The notes under the pieces are model-generated. The model saw only the letters and a program-made list of their open reading frames with translations. It was not told the DNA's origin and searched no databases. A stretch of DNA of 64,000 nucleotides from Acinetobacter sp. C32I. Its GTDB lineage: Bacteria > Pseudomonadota > Gammaproteobacteria > Pseudomonadales > Moraxellaceae. Of this stretch, positions 54,846-64,000 are shown piece by piece. Location: NCBI RefSeq assembly GCF_023702715.1, contig NZ_CP098480.1, forward strand, positions 620,001 through 684,000. The letters are read 5' to 3'. The translations under genes were made by a program, and so were the position numbers. Each line of letters opens with the position of its first letter. The stretch's first letter is position 1.

Positions 54846-55045
54846 TTGTTTAGAGGAAAAGCAAAGTAAAATGAGCATCAAACCTTTTTTGATGTTGGAT
54901 GTGTTCTAGCAGGTGGCAAGTTCACATAAACTCAAGTTAATCGATTTAGTGAGGTTTAATATGAATATCAGTTTGGTGGTATCAAAACCAGCCCAATAGA
55001 AATCAGGTTAATGATCAGTATTAATTTGATACGTTGCTTAGCCTT

Positions 55046-55168
55046 GCATATGACATTCGCGTATAGGCTTTGAAGGATTCAACTGTGCTAAAGAAGTTGA
55101 ATGTCGGTGATTTTTATAGTGCAGCTGGTCAGTTACCGTGTTGGAAAAAAGTTGAGGGAAAGAGCTAG
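55046..55168 (+). pseudogene. Remnant of a phage-type GH24 lysozyme (endolysin) gene
   Basis: One frame reads AYDIRV-stop-ALKDSTVLKKLNVGDF then YSAAGQLPCWKKVEGKS. It matches the central-to-late part of T4-type phage lysozymes (AYNIGV-ALKDSTLLKKLN-AGDY-GAA-Q-W-K-G-K), with an in-frame TAG and no start or finish. Preceding DNA includes YEYQFGGIKTSP-like pieces. It is evidence of former prophage DNA. Confidence 0.6.
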
Positions 55169-55325
55169 GTCGGTTTTTCGCGCTGTGCTGCAAAGTGTGA
55201 ATTAATCTTAAAAAAGTAATTTATCAATGCAGATGCTTCTTATTCTTTTATCTAGTTGTACAGGACAAACAACCAATATTCTTGCCAGCATCAGTGAAAA
55301 AACACTATTTAATTGTTATTTTTTC

Positions 55326-55577
55326 TTATTCAGTGCTTGGGAGTAGCAGCGTGCAACCGCATGAAAGTAAATCACCTTCACGTGCGACTGGCATGCCCCC
55401 GAACTGGGTTGCTGAATCGCCTGTCATTATAAATGCCGCGGTGTTATGTGTAGGACAAGTTGCTTCATCACCAACGCAGGCAATTGCCTTGCCATTAATT
55501 AGAAAATTTTTATTTCCGCTAATTACCTCACCGCCGCCTGTTGTTGGGAATCCGACGACTACATATCGTTTAGTCAT
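55326..55577 (-). CDS. PAAR-domain protein (orphan T6SS spike tip)
   Basis: 83 residues with the PAAR pattern, including GGGEVISGN, KAIACVGDEATCPTH and VAREGDLLSCGC, with the Cys/His ligands of a zinc-capped beta-prism. PAAR proteins sharpen the VgrG spike in type VI secretion and may carry effectors. No vgrG or effector gene adjoins it. ATG 55577 is preferred to longer starts. Confidence 0.85.
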   Translation of the reverse strand: MTKRYVVVGFPTTGGGEVISGNKNFLINGKAIACVGDEATCPTHNTAAFIMTGDSATQFGGMPVAREGDLLSCGCTLLLPSTE

Positions 55578-56103
55578 AATAGTGTGACTCAATGCTTGAT
55601 TTTTGGCGCTATGATAGCAAAATAAAATGTAGAAAGGTCTGTATTGATAAAAAATAGACATTAAAATATTTTGGGCCAAAAAAAAACGAGCTTTTCCAAA
55701 TAGTTCATCATAAATTAATAAATGGTCAGAAAATTGTCATACGCAAATAGATTTTTTCTTGATTAATTAATATTTATCAATATGTTATGTTTTAGGTGGA
55801 GGTGGTATTCAATACCGATTGTCTAGCTAAAAAAAAGACTAAAAAGTAAAATGACAACTTTTGACACAAAATGCTAACTAAATTAACTTCTTTTGTAATT
55901 GTTTCATTGAATAGAATGCGATTAATTACAAGTATGGACTATTTATCAAAAGGTATAAATTTCACGTTTTTTTAAATAATACTTGTTTATGGTTTATCGT
56001 TGAATTTAGTTGGTTTGTATAGTAGGTTATTGATATTTATAGCCTTTGCTAATGATTTTGCGGGGAGATTCAAAAATACTACTTAAGGTAGTTTTTGATT
56101 TAG
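55578..56103. other. AT-rich gene-free region
   Basis: About 525 bases without a credible gene. A weak GGAGGTGG motif lies near 55798, not placed before any frame. Probably the promoters of the PAAR gene and recombinase-like gene. Confidence 0.4.
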
Positions 56104-56724
56104 ATGAATATGAGAACGTATGCTTATTTAAGAACTGATTGTGTATCAGAAGAAACTATTGCCGATTTTAATTCTCTCCTAAGTTATAACAACTATAGTG
56201 TTCAAAAAAATAGAGTGGTTTTTGAAGAGATTACTGCTGATAAATCAATAGTTTATAGGGAGAAATTCATGGGGGTAATTAATTATTCTTTAGAGCAAGG
56301 AGATTTGTTGATTACAAAGGGGATTGATTGTTTAGGGAGTGATTATTTAGAAATATTAAACACCATCGGTCTTATAGATCATAAGAAAATTCGCCTCATT
56401 TGTTTAGATTATACACATGAAGAGTTAACAGGGGATATCAAGAACTCTTTTTTGCATATCCTAAAATTATGTAACGATTTTGAGAAAATTAAAATTGAAT
56501 ATAAAAATCAACCGACAAAATTAAGCCTAACGAAAAAAGTCGGTAGACCCGAAAAACTCAGTGTTAAACAAAAAGAAGAAATTGCTGAGAAGCTTAAAAT
56601 GGGTATAAGTATATATAGCTTGGCAAAAAAATACTCTGTGTCGCGTACAGTAATAAGGCGTATTATAAATAATAATACGAATAGAATTATAACTCTGCCA
56701 GTGACGCAAATATGTCAATATTAA
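56104..56724 (+). CDS. Serine-recombinase-like protein without catalytic residues
   Basis: 206 residues. The N-terminal resolvase fold is visible (YAYLRT..., GDLLITKGIDCLGSDYLEIL), and the C-terminal helix-turn-helix is clear (GRPEKLS, YSLAKKYSVSRTVIRRI). In active enzymes the first motif has the catalytic Ser (RVST) and the second has two Arg (DRLGR). Here these read RTDC and DCLGS, so all three are lost. It is probably a DNA-binding protein derived from a recombinase. Codon use is AT-rich. Confidence 0.75.
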   Translation: MNMRTYAYLRTDCVSEETIADFNSLLSYNNYSVQKNRVVFEEITADKSIVYREKFMGVINYSLEQGDLLITKGIDCLGSDYLEILNTIGLIDHKKIRLICLDYTHEELTGDIKNSFLHILKLCNDFEKIKIEYKNQPTKLSLTKKVGRPEKLSVKQKEEIAEKLKMGISIYSLAKKYSVSRTVIRRIINNNTNRIITLPVTQICQY

Positions 56725-57114
56725 TTTAAAATTTCTTGATGTAGCTTAATCAATCATATAGTAACTTGTATGAACGGTTCTTAGTGCTCAAAAAGGAGAT
56801 CATGATTTTTTAATATTTATCCTCCTCTTCTTAAAGTCTAATGCATTGCTTCTTGTTAAATAAGCCTAAGAAATAGCATGGATACATAGACTGTAGACAT
56901 TGTTAATTTCAAAAAAGTACATATTCATACAGAAAATTCAATAGAGATAAACACTATTTCCTTTCAAATCAATGCAATTTTTGACAAAATACATTGATGT
57001 CAGAATGGTCAATTCAGGCATAATGACATTGAATCGTTTCGCGTTTATTTTGCAGGAATTTTGCATGCAACACTTTAATCTTCTTATAAAACAAAATATT
57101 GGAAGGTTTTTCTG
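56725..57114. other. Spacer upstream of the phosphatase-murB unit
   Basis: About 390 AT-rich bases, no credible gene; expected to hold the promoter. GGAAGG lies 9 bases before the ATG at 57115. Confidence 0.4.
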
Positions 57115-57621
57115 ATGGCAACACAATATAAGGTGTTATGTGTCTGTTTGGGAAATATTTGTCGTTCGCCAACTGCTGAGGCCATTCTTAGACATTATTG
57201 TGATGCGCATGGCTTAAATGTGATGGTCGATTCTGCCGGAACAAGTAATTATCATCCAAATAAAGCACCAGATGCACGCAGTCAAAAACATGCAGTAAAA
57301 CGTGGTTATGATTTATCTAATTTACGTGCACGACAGATTGTTTTACAAGACTTCCTTGAGTTCGATCTGATCTTGGCGATGGATCATGACAATTTTGACG
57401 ATATTCAAACACTGATGTCTGAAGCCGCCCAACAATTTGGTGCGGGTCAGATTCGTGCCAAGTTAGCGTTAATGAGTGAGCATGATCCTCATTTTAGCCA
57501 ACAAGCGGTACCTGATCCTTATTATGGTGGTGCAGATGGGTTTGATCGAGTACTCGATCAGTGTGAATCCAGCAGCCAAGCATGGGTCGATATTTTTACA
57601 AAGCAAATGAAAGTAGGGTAA
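57115..57621 (+). CDS. Low-molecular-weight protein-tyrosine phosphatase
   Basis: 168 residues. Active-site loop CLGNICRSP (about 11-19, catalytic Cys11-type) and the acidic DPYYGG late motif (about 140-145). Dephosphorylates tyrosine or small phosphates. No tyrosine kinase or capsule gene adjoins it, so the role is not tied to polysaccharide export here. Followed by murB after 16 bases. Confidence 0.92.
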   Translation: MATQYKVLCVCLGNICRSPTAEAILRHYCDAHGLNVMVDSAGTSNYHPNKAPDARSQKHAVKRGYDLSNLRARQIVLQDFLEFDLILAMDHDNFDDIQTLMSEAAQQFGAGQIRAKLALMSEHDPHFSQQAVPDPYYGGADGFDRVLDQCESSSQAWVDIFTKQMKVG

Positions 57622-57637
57622 TAGGATTTAATTTAAT

Positions 57638-58672
57638 ATGCAGGTACAAGCACAGGTTCAGCTTAAAAGCTTAAATACATTAAATTTGAATGCTATTGCT
57701 TCACATTATGTCCAGATTAACCAGCCTGATGATGTTGTTGAAGCACTGGCATTTGCTGAACATCAGCATTTAAACGTTTTGGTACTCTCGGGTGGGAGTA
57801 ATGTGCTATTGCCCCAGCAAGTTCGAGCCTTGGTTTTACATTTGAATATCCAAGGAATTGATGTTCTGGCTGAAGATGAGAGTACGGTTATAGTTAAAGT
57901 GGGGGCAGGCCAAGTCTGGCATGACTTTGTTTTGTATAGCACGCAACAACAATGGTTTGGGTTACAAAATCTTGCCTTAATTCCGGGATTGGTGGGTGCT
58001 TCACCTGTACAGAATATTGGTGCTTATGGTGTTGAAGCCGGTGAGTTTATCGAATCTGTGCAAGTCTATGATCGTGAATTAAAACATTTTACTTCAATTG
58101 CAGCAGAAGATTGTCATTTTGCTTATCGCCATAGTATTTTCAAAGATCAGCCCAATCGTTACATCATTGTCAGTGTGACGTTTAAGTTGCTGAAAACAGC
58201 TGAGTTGAAATTGAATTATGGCGATCTTAAGCAAGCGGTTGGTGACGAGCTGACTGCAGAGAATTTACAAAATCAGGTGATCCAGATTCGCCAAAGTAAA
58301 TTACCGAATCCTAAAGAATTTCCAAATGTCGGGAGCTTTTTTAAGAATCCCATTTTATCACAAGCCGAATTCGACAAGATTACTCAACAATTTCCAAACA
58401 TACCGCATTATCCGCAAGCAAATAGCAATGTTAAAGTGGCAGCAGGTTGGTTGATTGACCAAGCCGGTTGGAAAGGTAAGCAATTCGGACCAGTCGGGAT
58501 GTTTCATAAGCAGGCATTGGTATTGGTGAATTATGCGGAGGCGACGCTGGCGGATGTACAAAATACCTATCAAACTGTACAAAGTGATGTAAAACAAAAG
58601 TTTAGTATTCAGTTAGAGCCTGAACCTGTGTTATATAGTGAACAAGGGTTGATTCAAGCTCATCTCGGATGA
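57638..58672 (+). CDS. murB: UDP-N-acetylenolpyruvoylglucosamine reductase
   Basis: 344-residue cytoplasmic FAD enzyme that reduces the enolpyruvyl group to make UDP-N-acetylmuramic acid, an early peptidoglycan step. FAD-binding [11 protein letters not shown] (about 47-57), the proton donor Ser in NVGSFFKNP (about 230-238) and type I (E. coli-like) length and C terminus are seen. Its stop codon overlaps the next start (ATGA). Confidence 0.95.
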   Translation: MQVQAQVQLKSLNTLNLNAIASHYVQINQPDDVVEALAFAEHQHLNVLVLSGGSNVLLPQQVRALVLHLNIQGIDVLAEDESTVIVKVGAGQVWHDFVLYSTQQQWFGLQNLALIPGLVGASPVQNIGAYGVEAGEFIESVQVYDRELKHFTSIAAEDCHFAYRHSIFKDQPNRYIIVSVTFKLLKTAELKLNYGDLKQAVGDELTAENLQNQVIQIRQSKLPNPKEFPNVGSFFKNPILSQAEFDKITQQFPNIPHYPQANSNVKVAAGWLIDQAGWKGKQFGPVGMFHKQALVLVNYAEATLADVQNTYQTVQSDVKQKFSIQLEPEPVLYSEQGLIQAHLG

Positions 58673-59817
58673 AGAAATCTATGACGAAAGTACATTGGAT
58701 GGTCAGTTTAGTACGAGTAATTACCATATTATTCGTGCTACTGGGTTGCTTTGTGCTTTTTTTATATTCGCCTTTTTATTCACAGCTGGTGGTGAAAGGT
58801 TTGAACCGCTTTGTTCCTGTTGATGTCAATGAGGTTGCAGCGCAGAGTCAGCGCCCTGCAGCGTTAAGTGAGCACGAAACCTTAGAGCCTGGTTCGAACC
58901 TATGGATTGCTCGTCAGGCTTATTTGAAACTCATGGAGAGGAGCTTTCAATCTGAGCAATCTGAAGATTTAAGATTAATACAAGCACGTTATAAGTTGTT
59001 ACAAGAGCTGATTGCTGAAGAGCAGGAAAAAGAAAGCCAAGATGAAAAAAAGCAACCCAATATTCCATTGATGAGTGAACAACAAGCTGAGCAGGATCAA
59101 GCAAGCTCAGCTGTTGTGATGAATACACCATTAGATTTCTTACAGTGGAATACACCTGATAATCAGGCATTGATGGGTAAATATATTGCCTTTTTAGAAA
59201 CCTATCCAATTGCTTTACCTGTGAAGGAAGAAGATAAAGATCAGACCAATAAAGACCTGATTGAATTGAAAAATAATAAAGAGAACTTGGTTGAGCCACA
59301 AAGTGCTTCACAGCCGAATGCAATTGTCGTATTGGGTGGTGGCCTAACTCTTGGTGCCAATGGTAAAGATATTGTGGTGAATAATTACACACGCTTACGC
59401 TTGGAAAAAACCTTACAAGTCGAAAAGAAATATGCTTTACCAATCGTACTGAGTGGTGTCGAAGCACCTTATATGCAGGCATGGTTAAAAGAGCGTGGCG
59501 TGGATGCTAAATTGTTAGAAAATCGCAGTATGAATACTTGTGAAAACTCTCGATTTAGTTCTCTATTACTACAAAAGAAAGGTGGCGCGCCAACCGTCAT
59601 TTTGATTACCGATGAGTACCACATGCCACGGACACGACGTTTGTTTGCTTTAAATGGTATTGAGACAGTGCCTGTCATGGCGCCAATGCCAACGACCTTA
59701 ACGCAATGGCGTCCAAGTGAACAAAACTATGATCATAGCCGCCGTGCCAACTATGAAATGCTGGCTACGATTCGTGATATGTTATTTGGCTCAAGTGATT
59801 GTCGAGAGATACCCTAA
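58669..59817 (+). CDS. YdcF-family (DUF218) membrane protein
   Basis: 382 residues: an N-terminal membrane helix (about 12-32), a long charged, coiled periplasmic spacer (about 60-215), then the DUF218 domain with [12 protein letters not shown] (about 219-230) and an EYHMPR segment. DUF218 proteins (SanA/YdcF) have been linked to envelope metabolism and vancomycin tolerance. ATGA overlap with murB indicates coupling; a second in-frame ATG follows 12 bases later. Confidence 0.86.
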   Translation: MKKSMTKVHWMVSLVRVITILFVLLGCFVLFLYSPFYSQLVVKGLNRFVPVDVNEVAAQSQRPAALSEHETLEPGSNLWIARQAYLKLMERSFQSEQSEDLRLIQARYKLLQELIAEEQEKESQDEKKQPNIPLMSEQQAEQDQASSAVVMNTPLDFLQWNTPDNQALMGKYIAFLETYPIALPVKEEDKDQTNKDLIELKNNKENLVEPQSASQPNAIVVLGGGLTLGANGKDIVVNNYTRLRLEKTLQVEKKYALPIVLSGVEAPYMQAWLKERGVDAKLLENRSMNTCENSRFSSLLLQKKGGAPTVILITDEYHMPRTRRLFALNGIETVPVMAPMPTTLTQWRPSEQNYDHSRRANYEMLATIRDMLFGSSDCREIP

Positions 59818-60845
59818 TGTCCGATATTCCATTTTTAAATCCGACAATTTTAAAACAACTGGATTTACCTGTACCAAATCGTGAGACCACACCTCAGGTG
59901 CTTGAGCCTTTGGATTTATCTCGTGCCACAGAGATCTCAAAGCCATTACAGGCGTATCGTAAGTTATATGGTTTACATTTATTGGATGGTGAACATTGGC
60001 AGGGCTATGTAGAAATGCCACTGTTCCGTGTACATGTCCAAGTGTTTCAGCCTAATCAACAGAAATTACAGGGTACGGTATGTTTGCTGCACGGCTATTT
60101 GGAACATAGCGGTATTTATCAACCGATTATCAAAGAAATTCTGGAGCAGGGCTTTAGTGTTGTTACTTACGATTTGCCTGGACATGGCTTAAGCAATGGT
60201 TCACCTGCCAGTATTCAGAATTTTGATCACTATCAGCAAGTTTTACACGCGGTTTACGATGCGGTTCGTGGTGCGAAACAATTACCGAAGCCGTGGTTAG
60301 GGATTGGGCAAAGTACGGGTGGTGCAATTTGGATGCATCACTTACTTGAATATGCAGAACGCCGAGAAGATCCTATTGTCGATCGGGTATTATTGTTGTC
60401 GCCATTGATTCGGCCTGCGAAAACGGCATGGTGGCATAACTCGGTTGGTCTGGGCATTATCCGTCGAATCAAAAGCCAAGTACCACGACATTTCCGTCGT
60501 AATAATCATAATCCTGAATTTTTACGCTTTGTCCGTTTAAAGGATCCTTTGCAACCTCGAATGATGGGCATGGACTGGATTTTGGCGATGTCAAAATGGA
60601 TGCTGGAAATGGAACAGCGACCAGCATGTCGTATTCCTGTGTGGCTCGCACAGGGTGCTTTAGATCAAACCGTAGATTGGCGTTATAACATTGAATATAT
60701 TCGCCGTAAGTTTAGATTGCAGACTTTATTGATGCTGGAAGAAGGCTCACACCAATTAATTAATGAACGTGCTGATATTCGTGCTGCGCTGACAGGCTTA
60801 ATTCCTGCTTTCTTACATGCAAAACCAAATCACCACTATTACTAG
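59817..60845 (+). CDS. Alpha/beta hydrolase
   Basis: 342 residues with the oxyanion and nucleophile elbow GIGQSTGG (about 164-171; Ser nucleophile), an HGYLEHSG region (about 88-95) and a late GSHQLINE His. The fold is like monoacylglycerol lipase. TAATG overlap with the preceding gene, and an upstream in-frame TTG is not used. Substrate unknown. Confidence 0.86.
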   Translation: MSDIPFLNPTILKQLDLPVPNRETTPQVLEPLDLSRATEISKPLQAYRKLYGLHLLDGEHWQGYVEMPLFRVHVQVFQPNQQKLQGTVCLLHGYLEHSGIYQPIIKEILEQGFSVVTYDLPGHGLSNGSPASIQNFDHYQQVLHAVYDAVRGAKQLPKPWLGIGQSTGGAIWMHHLLEYAERREDPIVDRVLLLSPLIRPAKTAWWHNSVGLGIIRRIKSQVPRHFRRNNHNPEFLRFVRLKDPLQPRMMGMDWILAMSKWMLEMEQRPACRIPVWLAQGALDQTVDWRYNIEYIRRKFRLQTLLMLEEGSHQLINERADIRAALTGLIPAFLHAKPNHHYY

Positions 60846-60857
60846 TGGTGATTTTTA
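60827..60857. terminator. Strong terminator at the end of the phosphatase-hydrolase run
   Basis: AAATCACCACTA - TTAC - TAGTGGTGATTT, 12 perfect pairs, then TTT; it overlaps the stop codon of the hydrolase gene and may act on both strands. Confidence 0.85.
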
Positions 60858-60875
60858 TTGGCTTAAACGTTTATA

Positions 60876-62546
60876 TTAAAATTGATTGGCATCCGCCATT
60901 TTCCACATACGATAGTAGAAATTCTCGTCATCATTTAAATCGCTATGCAGCAATTCATTTTCTTTTAAGAAGAAGTGGATCTGTGCATAGTTTTTGATTT
61001 CACGGTCATTCATACGCTGTGCCAAATGATGCGCTTTAATGTCGGATGGGTGATGTAAACCCGCTGCTGCTATCATTTCAGATAAGGCGTGCAGGGTGTT
61101 TTTATGGAAGTTAAACACACGTTCAGCTTTACTTGGAACATCAATCGCTTTCTGACGATCTTTATCCTGTGTTGCAATACCAACAGGGCATTGGTTGGTA
61201 TGGCAGCTTTGTGCTTGGATACAACCTACCGCAAACATAAAGCCACGTGCGGAATTGACCCAATCCGCACCTAAGGCAAAGGTGCTGGCAATATCAAAGG
61301 CGCTGATCATTTTACCGCTGGCACCAATTTTGATTTGATCACGAAGTCCTGCACCCACCAGTGTATTGTGCACAAAGCGTAAACCTTCTCTGAGTGGCGT
61401 ACCAATATAGTCGCTAAATTCGATTGGTGCTGCGCCAGTTCCGCCTTCTGAACCATCAACCACCACAAAGTCAGGCACAATTTTGGTTTCGAGCATGGCT
61501 TTGACAATGCTCATAAATTGCCAAGGTTGACCAATACACAATTTAAAGCCAACTGGTTTGCCACCTGAAAGCTCTCTAAGCTTCTGAATGAAATGCATCA
61601 TTTCAACCGGGGTGTTAAAACTTGGGTGTTTAGAAGGGGAAACACAGTCATGGTCTCTGGAAATACCACGAATACGAGCAATTTCTTCAGTGATTTTATG
61701 CTTGGGTAAAATACCGCCGTGACCTGGTTTCGCACCTTGTGATAGCTTGACCTCAATCATTTTAATATTCGGATTTTTGGCTTGCTGTGCAAACTTGTCT
61801 GGATCAAATAAGCCTTCAGCGGTACGGCAACCAAAATAGCCACTGGCAATTTGCCAGACAATATCGCCACCATGCTCTAAATGGTAGGGACTTAGGCTGC
61901 CTTCACCAGTATCGTGGTAAAAGTTGCCTAAATGTGCACCTTTGTTCAATGCACGGATTGCGTTGGCACTGAGGCTACCAAAGCTCATTGCTGAGATATT
62001 CATGATCGATGCGCTATACGGCTGGCTACATTGCGCATTACCAATCAGCACACGGAAAGATTCTGGGTCCGCAGGTGGGCAAGGGGCAATGGAATGTACA
62101 ATGAAGCGATAGTTTGGATCATAGACATCAATGATTGAACCAAAGGGCTTATCCGCATTTTCATTTTTTGCACGTTGATAAACAAGGCTGCGTTGCATAC
62201 GTGAAAAAGGCAGGGCATCTTGATCCGATTCAATGAAATATTGACGAATTTCAGGGCGAACATCTTCAAACAGAAAACGAAAATGTCCCAAAATTGGATA
62301 GTTTCTCAAAATTGCATGTTTCTTTTGCAGTAAGTCGCGTAAACCAACAATGCTGAGCAATCCAGTGACTAACCAAAGACCGTTTAAAAGCGTATCGGAT
62401 ATAAAATAATAAATGGTATGTGGGGTATAGGTAAATTTAAACCAAGTAATGGTTAAAGCAGTAAAAATACAAAGAAACCAAACAGAATGTCTTGAAAAGA
62501 AAGTGTTAAGTAATTTATGTCTTATAGCTTGCGCTGGACTAGCCAT
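60876..62546 (-). CDS. FMN-binding glutamate-synthase-family protein
   Basis: About 556 residues: two membrane helices at the N terminus (about 25-75), then a glutamate synthase-type FMN barrel with GTGAAPIEFSDYIG (about 375) and a CIQAQSCHTNQCPVGIATQ cluster (Cys near 455-470) that binds an iron-sulfur centre. Known relatives are a membrane-associated single-domain class without glutaminase domain; electron donor and product are undefined. ATG at 62546 is preferred to an upstream TTG. Divergent from the IclR gene. Confidence 0.86.
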   Translation of the reverse strand: MASPAQAIRHKLLNTFFSRHSVWFLCIFTALTITWFKFTYTPHTIYYFISDTLLNGLWLVTGLLSIVGLRDLLQKKHAILRNYPILGHFRFLFEDVRPEIRQYFIESDQDALPFSRMQRSLVYQRAKNENADKPFGSIIDVYDPNYRFIVHSIAPCPPADPESFRVLIGNAQCSQPYSASIMNISAMSFGSLSANAIRALNKGAHLGNFYHDTGEGSLSPYHLEHGGDIVWQIASGYFGCRTAEGLFDPDKFAQQAKNPNIKMIEVKLSQGAKPGHGGILPKHKITEEIARIRGISRDHDCVSPSKHPSFNTPVEMMHFIQKLRELSGGKPVGFKLCIGQPWQFMSIVKAMLETKIVPDFVVVDGSEGGTGAAPIEFSDYIGTPLREGLRFVHNTLVGAGLRDQIKIGASGKMISAFDIASTFALGADWVNSARGFMFAVGCIQAQSCHTNQCPVGIATQDKDRQKAIDVPSKAERVFNFHKNTLHALSEMIAAAGLHHPSDIKAHHLAQRMNDREIKNYAQIHFFLKENELLHSDLNDDENFYYRMWKMADANQF

Positions 62547-62627
62547 CGGCAGGAGATTCCCATAATGAAGCAACTGACAAACGATGCCAAGAAGCTCACA
62601 TAAGCTCAAGTAATGAATTGTTAGATA

Positions 62628-62642
62628 TGAGAATTATTCTCT
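62628..62642. promoter_or_regulatory. Fur-box-like palindrome
   Basis: TGAGAATTATTCTCT, a 7-1-7 inverted repeat matching the Pseudomonas-type Fur sequence (AATGAGAATAATTCTCATT type). It lies in the spacer between the divergent FMN glutamate-synthase-family and IclR genes, about 80 bases before the first and 165 before the second. Confidence 0.55.
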
Positions 62643-62807
62643 TATAAGTTTGCTTATTGGAAAAGTAACTTTCCTGTTTACAGCGGAAGAATGACTTGAA
62701 TCCAGGTTCCTAACACGATTACTATCTTGAATATTGGTAATTTTCATAAATATAGATGCGCTGTATTCGAAAAGAAATTGGCGAGATGCAGGTTTTGGGA
62801 CTTAAAA

Positions 62808-63557
62808 ATGAATAAAAAAGGTTCATCCATTACTCGGGTTTTAGACATTATTGAGGCAATTTCAACTGCAAAACATCCACCATCACCTTTAGATCTTTCA
62901 GTGGAGTTGGATATCCCAAAGCCAAGTATCCATCGTTTATTGCAAACCTTAGAACAAGAAAAGTTTGTAAAGACGGATATGTATGGGGGTTATATTTTAG
63001 GTGATCGCACCTATACGCTGCTGATGAATGCTTGGGAGCAGGAACCTCGAAAGATGGAACGCTTGGCAATCCTGCAAAAACTATCTGATCAGATTAATGA
63101 AACTTGTGGTATTGCGATACTCAGTGATAATCAAATGCTCTATACCGACAGAGTGCAGGCGAATTGGCCGCTACAAGTGTATTTACCCGTTGGTGCGACC
63201 GTACCTTTGTGGTGTACATCGAGCGGAAAATTATTTTTAAGTTTTCAGCCTGCAAATCGCAGGAAAAATATATTAGAACATCTCCCGATTGTGCAACTCA
63301 CTAAAAATACCATTACCAATCCAGTATTACTTGAAGAAAATCTGGAGCAAATTTTTTTGAATAAACTTGGCACTGATAATGAAGAGTTTATTTCGGGGAT
63401 GGTGGCTTGTTCAGTCCCGATTCAAAGAGCTGGTACCATTGTGGCCTGTCTTTATGTACATGCACCCACAATAAGAAAGTCTCTTGAAGATCTCGTGTCA
63501 TATGAGCCTTTATTACGTCAGGCGGCAAATGATTTAAATAAATTGATTGATGTGTAG
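62808..63557 (+). CDS. IclR-family transcriptional regulator
   Basis: 249 residues. N-terminal winged helix (ITRVLDIIEAISTAKHPPSP, about 8-27; IPKPSIHRLLQTLE) and a C-terminal IclR effector domain with a Cys-containing pocket (WCTSSGKLFLSF; FISGMVACSVPI). The upstream extra 27 codons lack IclR similarity, so ATG 62808 is taken. Known IclR members regulate aromatic or other catabolic operons; the neighbouring mmsA gene could be a target. Confidence 0.9.
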   Translation: MNKKGSSITRVLDIIEAISTAKHPPSPLDLSVELDIPKPSIHRLLQTLEQEKFVKTDMYGGYILGDRTYTLLMNAWEQEPRKMERLAILQKLSDQINETCGIAILSDNQMLYTDRVQANWPLQVYLPVGATVPLWCTSSGKLFLSFQPANRRKNILEHLPIVQLTKNTITNPVLLEENLEQIFLNKLGTDNEEFISGMVACSVPIQRAGTIVACLYVHAPTIRKSLEDLVSYEPLLRQAANDLNKLIDV

Positions 63558-63588
63558 AAAAGAGTGAGCATTCAGCTCACTCTTTTCT
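63556..63588. terminator. Bidirectional terminator between IclR and mmsA genes
   Basis: AGAAAAGAGTGAGC - ATTCA - GCTCACTCTTTTCT, 14 perfect pairs with T and A ends. Confidence 0.88.
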
Positions 63589-63600
63589 AGTGAGTAAAAA

Positions 63601-64000
63601 TTAGTTGAGTGTCGGCATTGAAAATTGAGCACCTTCACGAACATTGGTACTTGGCCAGCGTTGAGTAATGGTTTTACGACGCGTATAGAAACGGGCGCCA
63701 TCTGGCCCGTAGGCATGTAAATCACCAAACAGTGAACGCTTCCAACCGCCAAAACTATGATAAGCGACAGGCACTGGAAGCGGGATATTGATGCCGACCA
63801 TTCCCACTTTAATGTTATCGCTAAAATAGCGTGCGGCTTCTCCATCACGGGTATAAATACAGGTGCCGTTTCCATATTCATGACTATCGATCAGGTCCAT
63901 GGCTTCTTGCATGGTTTTTACACGGATGACTTGCAGTACGGGACCAAAGATCTCTTCTTTATAGCTGGTCATATTTGGTGTTACTTGATCAATGAGTGTG
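63601..64000 (-). CDS. mmsA: Methylmalonate-semialdehyde dehydrogenase, C-terminal part
   Basis: Partial: about 132 codons before the TAA at 63601, running off the right edge. The aldehyde dehydrogenase C terminus EIFGPVLQV ... GTCIYTRDG ... [18 protein letters not shown] is typical of MmsA (CoA-acylating), used in valine and propionate degradation. The start and active-site Cys lie outside the window. Confidence 0.88.
   Translation of the reverse strand, partial: TLIDQVTPNMTSYKEEIFGPVLQVIRVKTMQEAMDLIDSHEYGNGTCIYTRDGEAARYFSDNIKVGMVGINIPLPVPVAYHSFGGWKRSLFGDLHAYGPDGARFYTRRKTITQRWPSTNVREGAQFSMPTLN

Noticed and set aside
55282..55587. Plus-strand open frame opposite the PAAR gene
   Set aside because: It is antisense to a recognisable PAAR domain.
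1..64000. CRISPR arrays, rRNA, tRNA, complete insertion sequences
   Set aside because: I looked for regular spaced repeats, tRNA TPsiC-type GGTTCGAATCC patterns and transposase genes with terminal repeats, and found none.

Overview
The window looks like chromosomal DNA of an Acinetobacter species (Moraxellaceae, Gammaproteobacteria). The DNA is AT-rich, and the mix of housekeeping genes (dnaX, murB, gcvH, aspA, gltS, sstT) with small lineage-type membrane proteins and lipoproteins fits that genus. Identification rests on protein recognition by eye; no database search was possible.

Layout. 0.4-11 kb: aspA, a secreted chitin-active LPMO, gcvH, an AraC regulator, a MaoC/ABC-transporter pair, a metal-dependent-hydrolase-family protein and gltS. 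11-18 kb: small hypothetical proteins, a small outer-membrane barrel, a large TIM-barrel-like protein, a lipoprotein and a stand-alone LptA-like protein. 18-24 kb: a minus-strand transport block (MscS-type channel; sstT, a DUF1275 protein and a DUF2058 protein in tandem; a SulP transporter with an ArsR/BigR-like regulator). 24-28.6 kb: a candidate small RNA, a TetR regulator, a lipoprotein, a choloylglycine-hydrolase-family enzyme and a RoxA-like oxygenase. 28.8-30.8 kb: dnaX.

30.9-48.8 kb holds the most notable system: 18 genes, all on the plus strand, forming a large Ter (tellurium/stress-resistance) island. It contains three von Willebrand A proteins, a PP2C phosphatase and a protein kinase (the TerY-P signalling triad). 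A biosynthetic module follows: ATP-grasp ligase, TRSP phosphoribosyltransferase, HAD phosphatase, StiP-type phosphoribosyltransferase with a PELOTA-like tail, and a CitE/HpcH lyase. The rest is a set of TerD-domain proteins (TerA, TerD, TerE, TerF, TerZ-like and TerX-like), a TerC-related DUF475 membrane protein and an AIM24-like protein. This architecture was predicted by comparative genomics to make an unknown nucleoside-like metabolite under TerY-P control; its chemistry is, as far as I know, unproven.

48.9-57 kb: a thioesterase and iron-dependent alcohol dehydrogenase, then a gene-poor, eroded region. It contains a secreted HExxH metalloprotease-like gene, frameshifted remnants, a DUF6670/AttH-like protein, a GH24 phage-lysozyme fragment, an orphan PAAR protein and a serine-recombinase-like protein without its catalytic residues. 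57-64 kb: a compact plus-strand run (low-molecular-weight tyrosine phosphatase, murB, YdcF-like protein, alpha/beta hydrolase), a minus-strand FMN glutamate-synthase-family enzyme, an IclR regulator and the 3' end of a methylmalonate-semialdehyde dehydrogenase gene that runs off the window.

Notable regulatory signals are an NtrC-type palindrome next to the aspA start, a Fur-box-like palindrome between the glutamate-synthase-like and IclR genes, and many clear intrinsic terminators. I saw no tRNA, rRNA, CRISPR array or complete insertion sequence.
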